From the NCBI RefSeq assembly GCF_003097515.1, contig NZ_CP029188.1:6244531-6308530 (forward strand): 64,000 bases of DNA, written 5' to 3'. Position numbers and translations under genes: made by a program. Below the pieces are notes generated by a model that ran no database searches, was not told where the DNA came from, and saw only the letters and a list, made by a program, of their open reading frames with translations. This DNA is from Streptomyces tirandamycinicus. GTDB lineage: Bacteria > Actinomycetota > Actinomycetes > Streptomycetales > Streptomycetaceae. Shown here piece by piece: positions 51,175 through 59,139 of this stretch (its first letter is position 1; each line of letters starts with the position of its first letter).

Positions 51175-52088
51175 GGATCGACGCTGTGTCACTGCGCCTC
51201 CTGCTGCCCGATGAGGGCGTAACCGAACTGCTGACCACGTGGCCGGATCAGCCCCGCGTCTATGAGCGCGGCAGGACGGCGCTGGACGAGACCATCACCG
51301 CGGACTTCCTCAAGGGCTACGTCTTCACCGGCTGCATACCGGCCAACGAGATCGCGGTCGTGAAAGCGCCTGGACCCTCCCTGAACCAGAACGCGTACAT
51401 GACCCATGGTCGCACCGACGCGGCCAAGCTCCGCGAACTGTACGACAACGGTTTCACCATCCGGCTGGGCAACCTGCAACGGGTCATCCCGTCCATGACG
51501 ACCGTCTCCCGCGGAATTCAGGACGAGACGGGTTTCAGCAACTACGTCCACGCCTTCCTGACCCCGCCCGGCAGTCAGGGGCTACGCCATCACTGGGATC
51601 AGCAGATGGCCGTTGTCGTACAGACCGCCGGCATCAAGCGGTGGCAGATTTGGCGCCCGCCCGTCGAGTGCCCCATGAGGGAGTACAACGAATCCTGGCG
51701 CGTGTGGCGGGACGACTACATCCCCGAGTGGGAAGCCGCGGGTCCGGACCTGCAAGTGGATCTTCAGGCCGGGCAGTCGCTTCTGCTCCCGAGAGGATGG
51801 GTCCACAACCCGCATGTGGTCGATCAGGACGGGGACAGCGTCCACCTGACGTTCGCGATCCGGGAGCGCACTCCCTTGTGGCTTGCCGAAAAGTTGATCG
51901 CGGAGGCTATCAAGAATCCGGAGTTCCGGCGCATCATCCTGCCCGGCGACATCACGGGCCCGTCGCTCGTCGACCGGTTGCAGGAGACCCGAGACGCGCT
52001 TCGCGGACACCTGAGCGAACTCGACCTGGAGCGGCTGGCATCGGCCGTGCGCGAGGCCGCAGCAGTCGAGCTGGAATACACCATCTGA
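51171..52088 (+). CDS. JmjC/cupin-type 2-oxoglutarate oxygenase-like protein
   Basis: 305 residues. The Fe(II) facial triad of the JmjC/ROXA group is visible: HxD in GLRHHWDQQMAVVVQTAG and a distal His in SLLLPRGWVHNPHVV; KRWQIWRPPVE holds the 2-oxoglutarate/structural strand. A C-terminal helical part (AEKLIAEAIKNPEFRR, LERLASAVREAAAVE) resembles the dimer/winged-helix end of ribosomal oxygenases. Such enzymes hydroxylate His or Arg side chains in proteins; peptide substrates also occur in RiPP clusters. The GTG at 51171 overlaps the upstream stop. It is the last gene of the lower-GC cargo. Confidence 0.82.
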   Translation: MRIDAVSLRLLLPDEGVTELLTTWPDQPRVYERGRTALDETITADFLKGYVFTGCIPANEIAVVKAPGPSLNQNAYMTHGRTDAAKLRELYDNGFTIRLGNLQRVIPSMTTVSRGIQDETGFSNYVHAFLTPPGSQGLRHHWDQQMAVVVQTAGIKRWQIWRPPVECPMREYNESWRVWRDDYIPEWEAAGPDLQVDLQAGQSLLLPRGWVHNPHVVDQDGDSVHLTFAIRERTPLWLAEKLIAEAIKNPEFRRIILPGDITGPSLVDRLQETRDALRGHLSELDLERLASAVREAAAVELEYTI

Positions 52089-52747
52089 CGGCATCCTTCT
52101 CGTTGCGCAGTGACCGGGGATCGAACCCGAGGATGGGGCAAGAAGCGGGGGTCGTGCTTTCCCGGTGACTGCGGCGCGGCCTCGACCGCCCCGGTGGACG
52201 GTGACGGCCGGGTCCGGCGGTGGCCACGGGGCGTGCGGGGTGCCGAGCCGGACGGGGGAGCGGCGCGGGCGCCGGCGAACCGGTGGGTGTATCGGGGCCG
52301 GGACCACCGGCCGGTGGTGAGCGAGCCGCGCCGGACGTCCTTCGGCGTGGCCGGGAGCCGCGCATGCCGTCCCGCCGTGGGGTCGGGCGGGAGGAGGCCT
52401 CGCCTGCGCACCGGGAGAGCCTCGCCCCGTCGCCCCGTCGCCCCGTCGCCCCGTCGCCCCGTCGCCCCGTCGCCCCGTCGCCCCGTCGCCCCGCTGCGCC
52501 GCTGCGCCGCTGCCCCGCTGCCCCGCTGCCCGGTCACCTCATGCGCCCCTTCCACACCCCGGCGCCGGGGAGTAGGCGAACGTGCGGTGATCGGCCGTTG
52601 ATCGCCCATAGAGCCGGGCCGTGGACCATCGGCGCCAGGGGGAACACGGCTCGACGGTCACCACCGGTCGCTGCCCTCGGCGTGCCGTTTCGACGCGCGG
52701 CCCCCCGGTCCCCGGTAGTTGGCCAACCCAAGGAAGGCGGACGAGGC
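52089..52747. other. Intergenic region between the element cargo and the NRPS cluster
   Basis: 659 bases with no gene. It holds an 8-base microsatellite (separate entry) and, at 52114-52129, CCGGGGATCGAACCCG, which reads on the - strand like the T-arm of a tRNA 3' end (GGTTCGATCC core). A complete tRNA cannot be folded around it, so it may be a vestigial attachment site or chance. Confidence 0.5.
52432..52530. repeat. 8-base microsatellite and related short repeats
   Basis: About eight tandem copies of CGCCCCGT (52432-52495), followed by degenerate CGCCGCTG/CCCCGCTG units to about 52530. This is slippage-type sequence, not a CRISPR: no spacers. Confidence 0.9.
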
Positions 52748-54001
52748 ATGGACGGCGTTCACGCGCTGCAGTCGACGGCGGGCTTCGGAGAACTGCTCAG
52801 GATCCGGCGCGAACGGGTCGGCCTGACCCAGCAGGTGCTCGCCGATCACGCGACCCTGAGCGTCCGGGCGATCCGGGACATGGAGAGCGGGCGGGTGCAG
52901 CGGCCACGGCAGGAGACGGTGCGGCTGCTGGCCGACGCGCTGCGGCTGGAAGGCCGCAGCCGGTCGGCCTTCGAGGCGGCCGCGCGCCGGCAGGCGCTCG
53001 CCGAGGAGCCGCGCGACGAGCTGACCGCGCCGCCGGTCGCCCGGGGTGCGATCGTCGGCCGGGAGCTGGAGGTCGAGGTGCTGGCCGACGCTCTCGCCGT
53101 GCACGGCGACCGGCTGGTCACGGTGGCCGGCCTGGGCGGGGCCGGCAAGACCCGGCTGGTCCTGGAGGTCGCGCGGCGGCTGCACCTCGCGTCCCGGTGG
53201 TCGGTGCGGTGGATCGACTGCGGCCGCCGGCCCGCCGCCGGAGCCGAACGCCGAACGGAGCTGGCCCGGGCGATCGGAGAGCGGCCCACCCTGCTGGTCC
53301 TGGACGGCGCCGAGGCCGGCGTGGACACGGCACTGCTCGACGACCTCTTCCAGCGCTGCCCCGGCCTGCGGGTGCTGATCACCGCCCGGGTCCCGCAGCC
53401 GCTGCCCGGTGGCCAGGTGATCCCGCTCGCCCCGCTGCCCACCCCCGGGCCGGAACTCGACCACGACCCGGTGGCACTGGCCGAGGTGGGCGCCGTCCGG
53501 CTGCTGCTCTCCCACCTGCGCCGACTGCGCCCCGGTTACCGGCTGGAGCCCGAGGAGGCGCCCGCCGTCGCCGCGCTCTGCCGCCAACTCGACGGTCTTC
53601 CAGGTGCGTTGGAGTTGGTGGCCGGCTGGTCCACGGTGCTGTCCCCGGGCCAGCTGGTGGCGCGGCTGGCGGACGGGCCGTTCCACCTGGCGCCGCCGGC
53701 GGGGTACGGCGGCAGGGCGGACGTGGGCGGGGCGCTGGGGGCGGCGCTGGACCGGCTGACGCTCGGTCAGCGTGCCCTGCTGGAGCGGCTCGCGGCCGAA
53801 CCGGGGGACTGGTCGGGCGAGGACGCCGTCGCACTGAGCGGCCGGCCGCCGCAGGAGTGCCTGGCGGCGGTGCACGCCCTGCTGGCGAGCGGCCTGATCC
53901 GCAGTGTCCCGGCCCGCGACGGTGTCCGGTTCACCGTGCTGAACCTCTGCCGTCGCCTCTGCGCCGCCGGGGCCCACCAGGAACTGGCGACGGCGAGCTG
54001 A
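52748..54001 (+). CDS. XRE-NB-ARC regulator of the NRPS cluster
   Basis: 417 residues. The helix-turn-helix is at about 16-45 (LTQQVLADHATLSVRAIRDMESGR), followed by an NB-ARC-type ATPase: IVGRELEVEVLADAL, Walker A VAGLGGAGKTRLVLE, Walker B PTLLVLDGAEAG, and a GLPGALELVAG motif near 300. It ends shortly after the winged-helix part (LERLAAEPGDWSGEDAVALSG), with no TPR or WD repeats, so it is short for a STAND regulator. Position at the cluster boundary suggests it controls the NRPS genes. The ATG at 52748 follows AAGGAAGG and ACGAGG. Confidence 0.87.
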   Translation: MDGVHALQSTAGFGELLRIRRERVGLTQQVLADHATLSVRAIRDMESGRVQRPRQETVRLLADALRLEGRSRSAFEAAARRQALAEEPRDELTAPPVARGAIVGRELEVEVLADALAVHGDRLVTVAGLGGAGKTRLVLEVARRLHLASRWSVRWIDCGRRPAAGAERRTELARAIGERPTLLVLDGAEAGVDTALLDDLFQRCPGLRVLITARVPQPLPGGQVIPLAPLPTPGPELDHDPVALAEVGAVRLLLSHLRRLRPGYRLEPEEAPAVAALCRQLDGLPGALELVAGWSTVLSPGQLVARLADGPFHLAPPAGYGGRADVGGALGAALDRLTLGQRALLERLAAEPGDWSGEDAVALSGRPPQECLAAVHALLASGLIRSVPARDGVRFTVLNLCRRLCAAGAHQELATAS

Positions 54002-54202
54002 GCCCCGTGCGACGGCCCCGGCAGGGGCGGATACTGCCCGAATCCTGCCGGGTGAGCTGCCGGTCGGCTGCCCGGATCCTCCCTAGCGTTGTGTCAACGG
54101 CCGGGTGCGCCGTACACCCGGATACCCGGTGGTCCCGTAGCCCCGGACGCCCGGAGGCATCCCGGGACTCCCCACCACCTACCGACACAGAGGGTTCGCG
54201 CC

Positions 54203-54670
54203 GTGGAGCAGCATGCCGTGGAGCAGCACGGAAAGGCCCAGCGGGCCGGTCTGACCGTCGTCGTGACGACGATGGCCTCGGACTCGCACACCTGGAACCT
54301 GGTCTTCCTCCAACTGCTGCTGGAGGAGCTCGGCCACCGGGTCACCAATCTGGGCGCGTGCGTGCCGGACGGGTTGCTGGTAGCCGAGTGCCGCCGGACC
54401 GCCCCGGATCTGATCGTGCTGAGCAGCGTCAACGGGCACGGCTTCCAGGACGGACTGCGGGTGATCGCCGCGCTGCGCGCCTGCCCCGAGCTGGCCGGTA
54501 CCCCGACCGTGATCGGGGGGAAGCTCGGGATCGCGGGTTCCGGCGATCCGGCCCGTCGGTGTGCGCTGCTGGCGGCAGGCTTCGACGGGGTCTTCGAGGA
54601 GGGCGTCTCGGTGCCCGAGTTCCGGTCCTTCGTCGGCTCCCTGCCCGCCACGTCGGGGGCGTTGCTGTGA
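54203..54670 (+). CDS. glmS: Glutamate mutase small (cobalamin-binding) subunit
   Basis: 155 residues, B12-binding Rossmann domain. The cobalamin-ligating motif appears as SDSHTWNLVFLQLLLEELGH: D27-x-H29, with N32 where the canonical motif has Gly, as in other actinobacterial members. LIVLSSVNGHGFQDG and TVIGGKLGIAG are the loop strands. With the large subunit it rearranges L-glutamate to (2S,3S)-3-methylaspartate using adenosylcobalamin. The GTG at 54203 is the best start. A 50-codon frame lies between it and the large subunit gene, overlapping both. Confidence 0.88.
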   Translation: MEQHAVEQHGKAQRAGLTVVVTTMASDSHTWNLVFLQLLLEELGHRVTNLGACVPDGLLVAECRRTAPDLIVLSSVNGHGFQDGLRVIAALRACPELAGTPTVIGGKLGIAGSGDPARRCALLAAGFDGVFEEGVSVPEFRSFVGSLPATSGALL

Positions 54671-54819
54671 GCGGCTCCGGGGCGCTGCGAGCCGGGTCCG
54701 GGGTGCGGTGTGAGAGGTCGGGCGTGCTGGGGGCCGGGTGCGGGGTGCGGGGCGCCGGGCCCGGGGCGATGCCCGTCGGGCGTGATGCGCTGCGTGCCGG
54801 ATCGGGGGCGCCGCTGTGA
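54667..54819 (+). CDS. Possible 50-codon coupling ORF between glutamate mutase genes
   Basis: Starts with GTG in the stop of the small subunit and ends overlapping the GTG of the large subunit (GTGA at both ends). It begins with GTGAGCGGCTCC, the same 12 bases as the large-subunit start, and contains Gly/Arg/Val repeats (GALRAGSGVR, DALRAGSGAPL). I infer that repeat expansion moved the original start, leaving this frame as a translational bridge rather than a functional protein. Confidence 0.35.
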   Translation: MSGSGALRAGSGVRCERSGVLGAGCGVRGAGPGAMPVGRDALRAGSGAPL

Positions 54820-57536
54820 GCGGCTCCCGCGGCGGCGCGGGCGACGGCCTCGCCGCGCGCCCGGACACCCCCGCCCTCCCGGCCTCCGGGTTCGGCGCCT
54901 TCGTCGCCCGGGCCCGGGCCGCCGGAGCACTGGTGGTACAGCCCAGGATGGGCATGGCCGATCCGCTGCGGATGCGCGACGGCCTCCGCGCCACCCGAAA
55001 CGCGGACGCCGTCACCGTCGGCACCATCACGCTCGACAGCTACACCCGCACCGGCGACCTCGCGGCCGCCCGGCGTGCGCTCGCCGAGGGGGCCGGCCTG
55101 AACGGCTACCCGATCGCCACTCACTCCGCGGACACCACCCGCACCGTGCTGAGGAGCGTCGCGGACGGACGATTCCCGGTGCAGGTCCGGCACGGCTCGG
55201 CCGTGCCCGAGCACATCGTCCGTGCGCTGCTCGCCGTCGGTCTGGACGCCACCGAGGGCGGTCCGGTCTCGTACTGCCTGCCGTACAGCCGGACGCCGCT
55301 GCGCGAGGCGGTCGCCGGCTGGCGGCGCGGCTGCGAACTGCTGGCCTCAGCCGCGGAGTTCGGCGCAGAACCGCACCTGGAGACGTTCGGCGGCTGCCTG
55401 ATGGGCCAGCTCTGCCCGCCGAGCCTGCTGATCGCGGTCAGCGTGCTGGAGGCACTGTTCTTCCGTCAGCACGGGCTGCGCGCTGTGTCGCTCAGCTACG
55501 CACAGCAGGCCGACCCGCGCCAGGACGAGGAGGCCCTGACCGTGCTCGGGCGGCTGGCCCGCGAACTGCTGCCGGACGTCGAGCACCATGTCGTCCTCTA
55601 CGCCTACATGGGTGTCTTCCCGCGCACGCCCGGCGGCGCCACGCTGCTGCTGCAGGACGCGGCCCGGCTGGCGGTGCGGGCGGGTGCGGCCCGGCTGATA
55701 GTCAAGACCACCGCCGAGGCGCACCGGATCCCGACCGTGGGCGAGAACGTCCGGGCCCTGGAGACGGCCGCCGCCGCAGCCGCCGCCGAGCGCGCCCGCC
55801 CAGCGACGGGCGGTGTCCCCGGCACCCACGTCGGGGACACCGGAGTCGGGGACACCGGAATCGAGGCCGAGGCGCGGGCGCTGATCGGCGCGGTGCTCGA
55901 ACTGGACGCCGACATCGGCCGGGCGCTGATCCGGGCCTTCGCGGCCGGCTATCTGGACGTCCCCTACTGCCTGCACCCCGACAACGCCGGCCGGGCCCGG
56001 AGTTCGCTCGCGCCCGACGGCCGGCTGCACTGGTCGAACGTCGGGTCCATGCCGATCGCCGGGCTGGCGGAGGGTGGCCCGCGTCCGCCGATCCTCGGCT
56101 CGGCCGGGCTCCTCTCGGCGCTCTCCCATGTCCAGCGGACCTACGACGCCCGCGCCGCCGCAGCGCCGGACGCCGCACGGCCGGACGCCGTCGCCGTCGC
56201 ACGGGTGGATGCCGGCGCCTCCGTATGGGCGGACGTCGGCGCCGGCGCGGAGACGCGCATACCTCCCGGCACACTCCGCACGGCCGTACGTCCCCGCACA
56301 CCCGTAACACCATCCCCGCCCGGGACGCCCGTACCTCCCTCTACGGCCCTACCGCCAGGCACACCTCGTACGCCCCGTACACCCCGAACACCGCTACCGT
56401 CCGGCACGCCGCTACCGCCCGGCACGCCCCGTACGCCGCCATCGCCCCGCGTACCCGTACCTCCCGCCGCCCCGCACGGCCGTACCACCCCGCACGACGT
56501 CCACGCCACGACGAGAGTTGGGACCCGCCACACCATGACCACCGACCGGCTCACGGCCGCCGCACCGATCCCCGACCCCGGCCGCCACCTGACCGCACCG
56601 ACCACACGCAGCGCACTCCGGATCCAGCACCACCTCCTGCTCGCGGCACGCGGATTCCTGCGCGAGCAGGGTTTCACCGAGCTGCTCCCGCCGATCATCG
56701 GACCGGTCACCGATCCCGGCTCGCGCGGTTCCAAGCAGGTCGACGTCGACTTCTACGGCCACCGCTACAAGCTGATGACGAGCGCCATCCTCTACAAGCA
56801 GGCCTCCCTGCTGGCCTTCGACAAGATCTTCTGCATCGCCCCCAACGTCCGGCTGGAGCCGCTGGAGACCGCCGGCACCAGCCGGCACCTGGCCGAGTTC
56901 CACCAGCTCGACGTCGAGATGGCCGGTGCGACCAGGGACGACGCCGTCCGGCTGGTGGAGGAGCTGGTGGTGCACATGGTCGGCAGCGCGATCAGTGAGC
57001 TGCCCAAGGAGTTCGCCGAACTCGGACGGGACGTGGACGCCTTCACCGAGCTGCTGAAGGGCTCCTTCGCCCGGATCCGGCACGCCGAGGCGGTCGCCGA
57101 GCTGCGGGGCCTCGGCCACCCGCAGAGCCGCGACGCCGAACTCGACTGGGACGGGGAGGCGTTGCTCTCCGCGCAGCGGGACCGGCCGTTCTTCGTCACC
57201 GACTACCCGAAGGGCTCGCGCGGCTTCTACGACCGGGAGAGTCCGGAACAGCCGGGCCTGCTCTGCAACTTCGACCTGATCGCGGCCGAGGGCTACGGCG
57301 AGCTGTGCAGCGGGAGCCGGCGCACCAACGACTACGCGGAGATCGTCACCCGGATGCGGGAGACCGGCGAGAACCCGCAGAAGTACCGCTGGTACCTGGA
57401 CCTGGTACGCGAGGGCGTGCCGGGCAGCGCCGGTTTCGGCATCGGGGTCGAGCGGCTGACCCGCTATGTCGCCGGGCTGGACGCGGTCTGGCAGGCCAGT
57501 GCCTTCCCCAAGGTGGCGGGGGTGGTGTCGCCGTGA
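54816..57536 (+). CDS. Glutamate mutase large subunit fused to AspRS-type asparagine synthetase
   Basis: 906 residues. Residues about 25-445 are glutamate mutase subunit E: QPRMGMADPLRMRDGL, TITLDSYTRTGD, ATEGGPVSYCLPYSRTPL, PHLETFGGCLMGQLCPPS, SLSYAQQADPRQDEEA, VKTTAEAHRIPTV. Residues about 450-575 are a Pro/Thr-rich linker. Residues 590-905 match the catalytic core of class II Asp/Asn-tRNA synthetases without an anticodon domain, as in archaeal asparagine synthetase AS-AR: LPPIIGPVTDPGSRGSKQ, TSAILYKQ, motif 2 NVRLEPLET with RHLAEFHQLDVEM, motif 3 GFGIGVERLTRY. The two halves could make 3-methylaspartate, then its amide. An in-frame ATG at 56535 could allow the second half to be made alone. 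Confidence 0.85.
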   Translation: MSGSRGGAGDGLAARPDTPALPASGFGAFVARARAAGALVVQPRMGMADPLRMRDGLRATRNADAVTVGTITLDSYTRTGDLAAARRALAEGAGLNGYPIATHSADTTRTVLRSVADGRFPVQVRHGSAVPEHIVRALLAVGLDATEGGPVSYCLPYSRTPLREAVAGWRRGCELLASAAEFGAEPHLETFGGCLMGQLCPPSLLIAVSVLEALFFRQHGLRAVSLSYAQQADPRQDEEALTVLGRLARELLPDVEHHVVLYAYMGVFPRTPGGATLLLQDAARLAVRAGAARLIVKTTAEAHRIPTVGENVRALETAAAAAAAERARPATGGVPGTHVGDTGVGDTGIEAEARALIGAVLELDADIGRALIRAFAAGYLDVPYCLHPDNAGRARSSLAPDGRLHWSNVGSMPIAGLAEGGPRPPILGSAGLLSALSHVQRTYDARAAAAPDAARPDAVAVARVDAGASVWADVGAGAETRIPPGTLRTAVRPRTPVTPSPPGTPVPPSTALPPGTPRTPRTPRTPLPSGTPLPPGTPRTPPSPRVPVPPAAPHGRTTPHDVHATTRVGTRHTMTTDRLTAAAPIPDPGRHLTAPTTRSALRIQHHLLLAARGFLREQGFTELLPPIIGPVTDPGSRGSKQVDVDFYGHRYKLMTSAILYKQASLLAFDKIFCIAPNVRLEPLETAGTSRHLAEFHQLDVEMAGATRDDAVRLVEELVVHMVGSAISELPKEFAELGRDVDAFTELLKGSFARIRHAEAVAELRGLGHPQSRDAELDWDGEALLSAQRDRPFFVTDYPKGSRGFYDRESPEQPGLLCNFDLIAAEGYGELCSGSRRTNDYAEIVTRMRETGENPQKYRWYLDLVREGVPGSAGFGIGVERLTRYVAGLDAVWQASAFPKVAGVVSP

Positions 57537-58816
57537 GCGACCTCTCGGCGCCCGGCTTCCCCGAGGAGGAGGTCCGCCGGCGTGCCCGGGCCGGGGCGGC
57601 GGCGGCCTTCCCGCCGCCCGGCGAGTACGGCCGGGTCCTGTTCGGCGCGGAGCACCGGGGCGACCGGCATCCCGACGGCGAGCGGGATCCGCTCGACGCG
57701 CTGAGGATCGTCCCACCCGTCTTCATGCCGCAGCGGCTCGCCCGGCTGATCGACCTCGGACGCGAGCCGGACTACCGCGACGTCGAACTGGGCACCAGCA
57801 TCGGCGGGTTCGCCTCCACCCTGCCGGTGTACGTGTCCGCACTCGGCTCCACCCGGGCAGCGGGCGGCGACCTCGGCCTCGCGCTCAGCAGGCAGGCGGG
57901 GGCACTCGGCCTCCCCATGGTGATCGGCGAGAACGTCGTCCCGGTCGGCGGTTACGGCCGGCTCGGCGAGCCCGCGGACCGCGCACTCCTCGGCCGCCTC
58001 CGCGCCTACGCGGGGGAACTCGCCGACGGACAGGGCGGGGTCGCCGTCCAGCAGTCCACCGAGGACGCCGACGCCGAGGTGTGGAACCTCGTCTACAGCG
58101 ACCCGGCGGCACTGCCGCTGCTCGAGTCCGGTCGGCTGGCCTTCGAGCTGAAGCTCGGGCAGGGAGCCAAGCCGGGCCTCGGCGGGATGACCGTGCTGGA
58201 CGCGGAGTCGGCCGCGCGGCTCGGCGACCGGTACGGGCTGGACGACGTCTTCGGCGACGGCCGGGTGCTGCGCTCCGGCACCCCCGGCACGTTCACGGCG
58301 GAGATCCTGCGCCAGCAGATCCGGCTGATGCGCAACAACTTCCCCCGGGCCCGGGTATGGGTGAAGCTGCACCCCGGCCGGGACGTCGCCGAGGCCGCCC
58401 GGGTGGCCGCCGAGGCGGGCGCGGACGCCGTCACGGTCGACGGTGCCGAGGGTGGCACCGGCTGGGCGCCGGACGCCTTCCCGGCCCGGGTCGGCCTGCC
58501 GCTGGCGGAGTGCCTGCGCCGGCTGGCGAAAGCGGGCCCCCCGCCGTGCCTGCTGGTGTCGGGACGGATCTGGGAGGGCGGCAGGGCGGTGAAGAGCCTG
58601 GCGCTCGGGGCCCGGGCGGTGGGTCTGGGCCGGGCGGCGCTGCTCGCCGCGGCCGAGGACCCGCGGGCCGGGCTGACGCGGTTCGCACAATGCCTCGCGC
58701 TCGAACTCCGCCTGCTGATCAGCGCGCTCGGGAAATACGCGCCGGGCGCGCTGGACCGGGACGACGTGTGGGCACCGGAATTCCCGGATTCGGCAGCAAT
58801 TCCCGCAGTCGGCTGA
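57533..58816 (+). CDS. FMN-binding glutamate-synthase-like protein
   Basis: 427 residues of the GltS FMN (beta/alpha)8 barrel: VYVSALGSTRAAGGDLGLALS, the conserved LKLGQGAKPGLGGMTV, WVKLHPGRDVAEAARVAAEAGADAVTVDGAEGGTG (two strands) and LGARAVGLGRAALLAA. The cysteine triad for the [3Fe-4S] cluster of glutamate synthase (CHTNTCPVG-like) is absent, and there is no glutaminase domain. It may reduce an imino acid or act as an oxidoreductase on a small substrate, or supply glutamate to the mutase. The GTG overlaps the preceding stop. Confidence 0.82.
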   Translation: MSDLSAPGFPEEEVRRRARAGAAAAFPPPGEYGRVLFGAEHRGDRHPDGERDPLDALRIVPPVFMPQRLARLIDLGREPDYRDVELGTSIGGFASTLPVYVSALGSTRAAGGDLGLALSRQAGALGLPMVIGENVVPVGGYGRLGEPADRALLGRLRAYAGELADGQGGVAVQQSTEDADAEVWNLVYSDPAALPLLESGRLAFELKLGQGAKPGLGGMTVLDAESAARLGDRYGLDDVFGDGRVLRSGTPGTFTAEILRQQIRLMRNNFPRARVWVKLHPGRDVAEAARVAAEAGADAVTVDGAEGGTGWAPDAFPARVGLPLAECLRRLAKAGPPPCLLVSGRIWEGGRAVKSLALGARAVGLGRAALLAAAEDPRAGLTRFAQCLALELRLLISALGKYAPGALDRDDVWAPEFPDSAAIPAVG

Positions 58817-58958
58817 CCCGGGGCTGCTCCCGCGGCCGGCCGGCCGAGGCTTTTCCGCGGTCGGCTGACACGTGCTGTTCCCACGGCCGGCTGACACATG
58901 TTGTTCCCGCAGTCGGCTGACCCGGGGCTGCTCCCGCGGCCGGCCGAGGCTTTTCCCG
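58807..58958. repeat. Direct repeats between the FMN gene and the NRPS
   Basis: Four copies of a CGGCTGAC-headed element start at about 58810, 58862, 58888 and 58914. The first and last are long (about 45 bases, containing CGGCTGACCCGGGGCTGCTC and ending CGAGGCTTTTCC) and almost identical; the middle two are shorter (CGGCTGACAC...TGTTCCC). The first copy includes the stop codon of the upstream gene. They could be binding sites in the NRPS promoter region. Confidence 0.8.
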
Positions 58959-59139
58959 AAGCCCGCTGTGGTGGCCGCTCAATGTCCCGGCCAGCCGTGC
59001 TTTTCGCGGCAACGGCTCACAAGTGAGAGGCAGTTCAAACTGCCGATGGTCTTCCGGACGTTCTGCCGATCGGACCGGGAATGCCGCCCTATCGTCGAGA
59101 CCGCTCATGCCCGCAGCGTCGTTAATTCATCGGGGTTGG

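Noticed and set aside
52100..52140. A possible tRNA on the - strand, from a T-arm-like sequence
   Set aside because: Only the T arm is recognisable; acceptor, D and anticodon arms cannot be built from the flanking bases.
52432..52530. Regular short repeats that might suggest a CRISPR array
   Set aside because: The units are 8 bases with no spacers and no cas genes nearby; this is a microsatellite.
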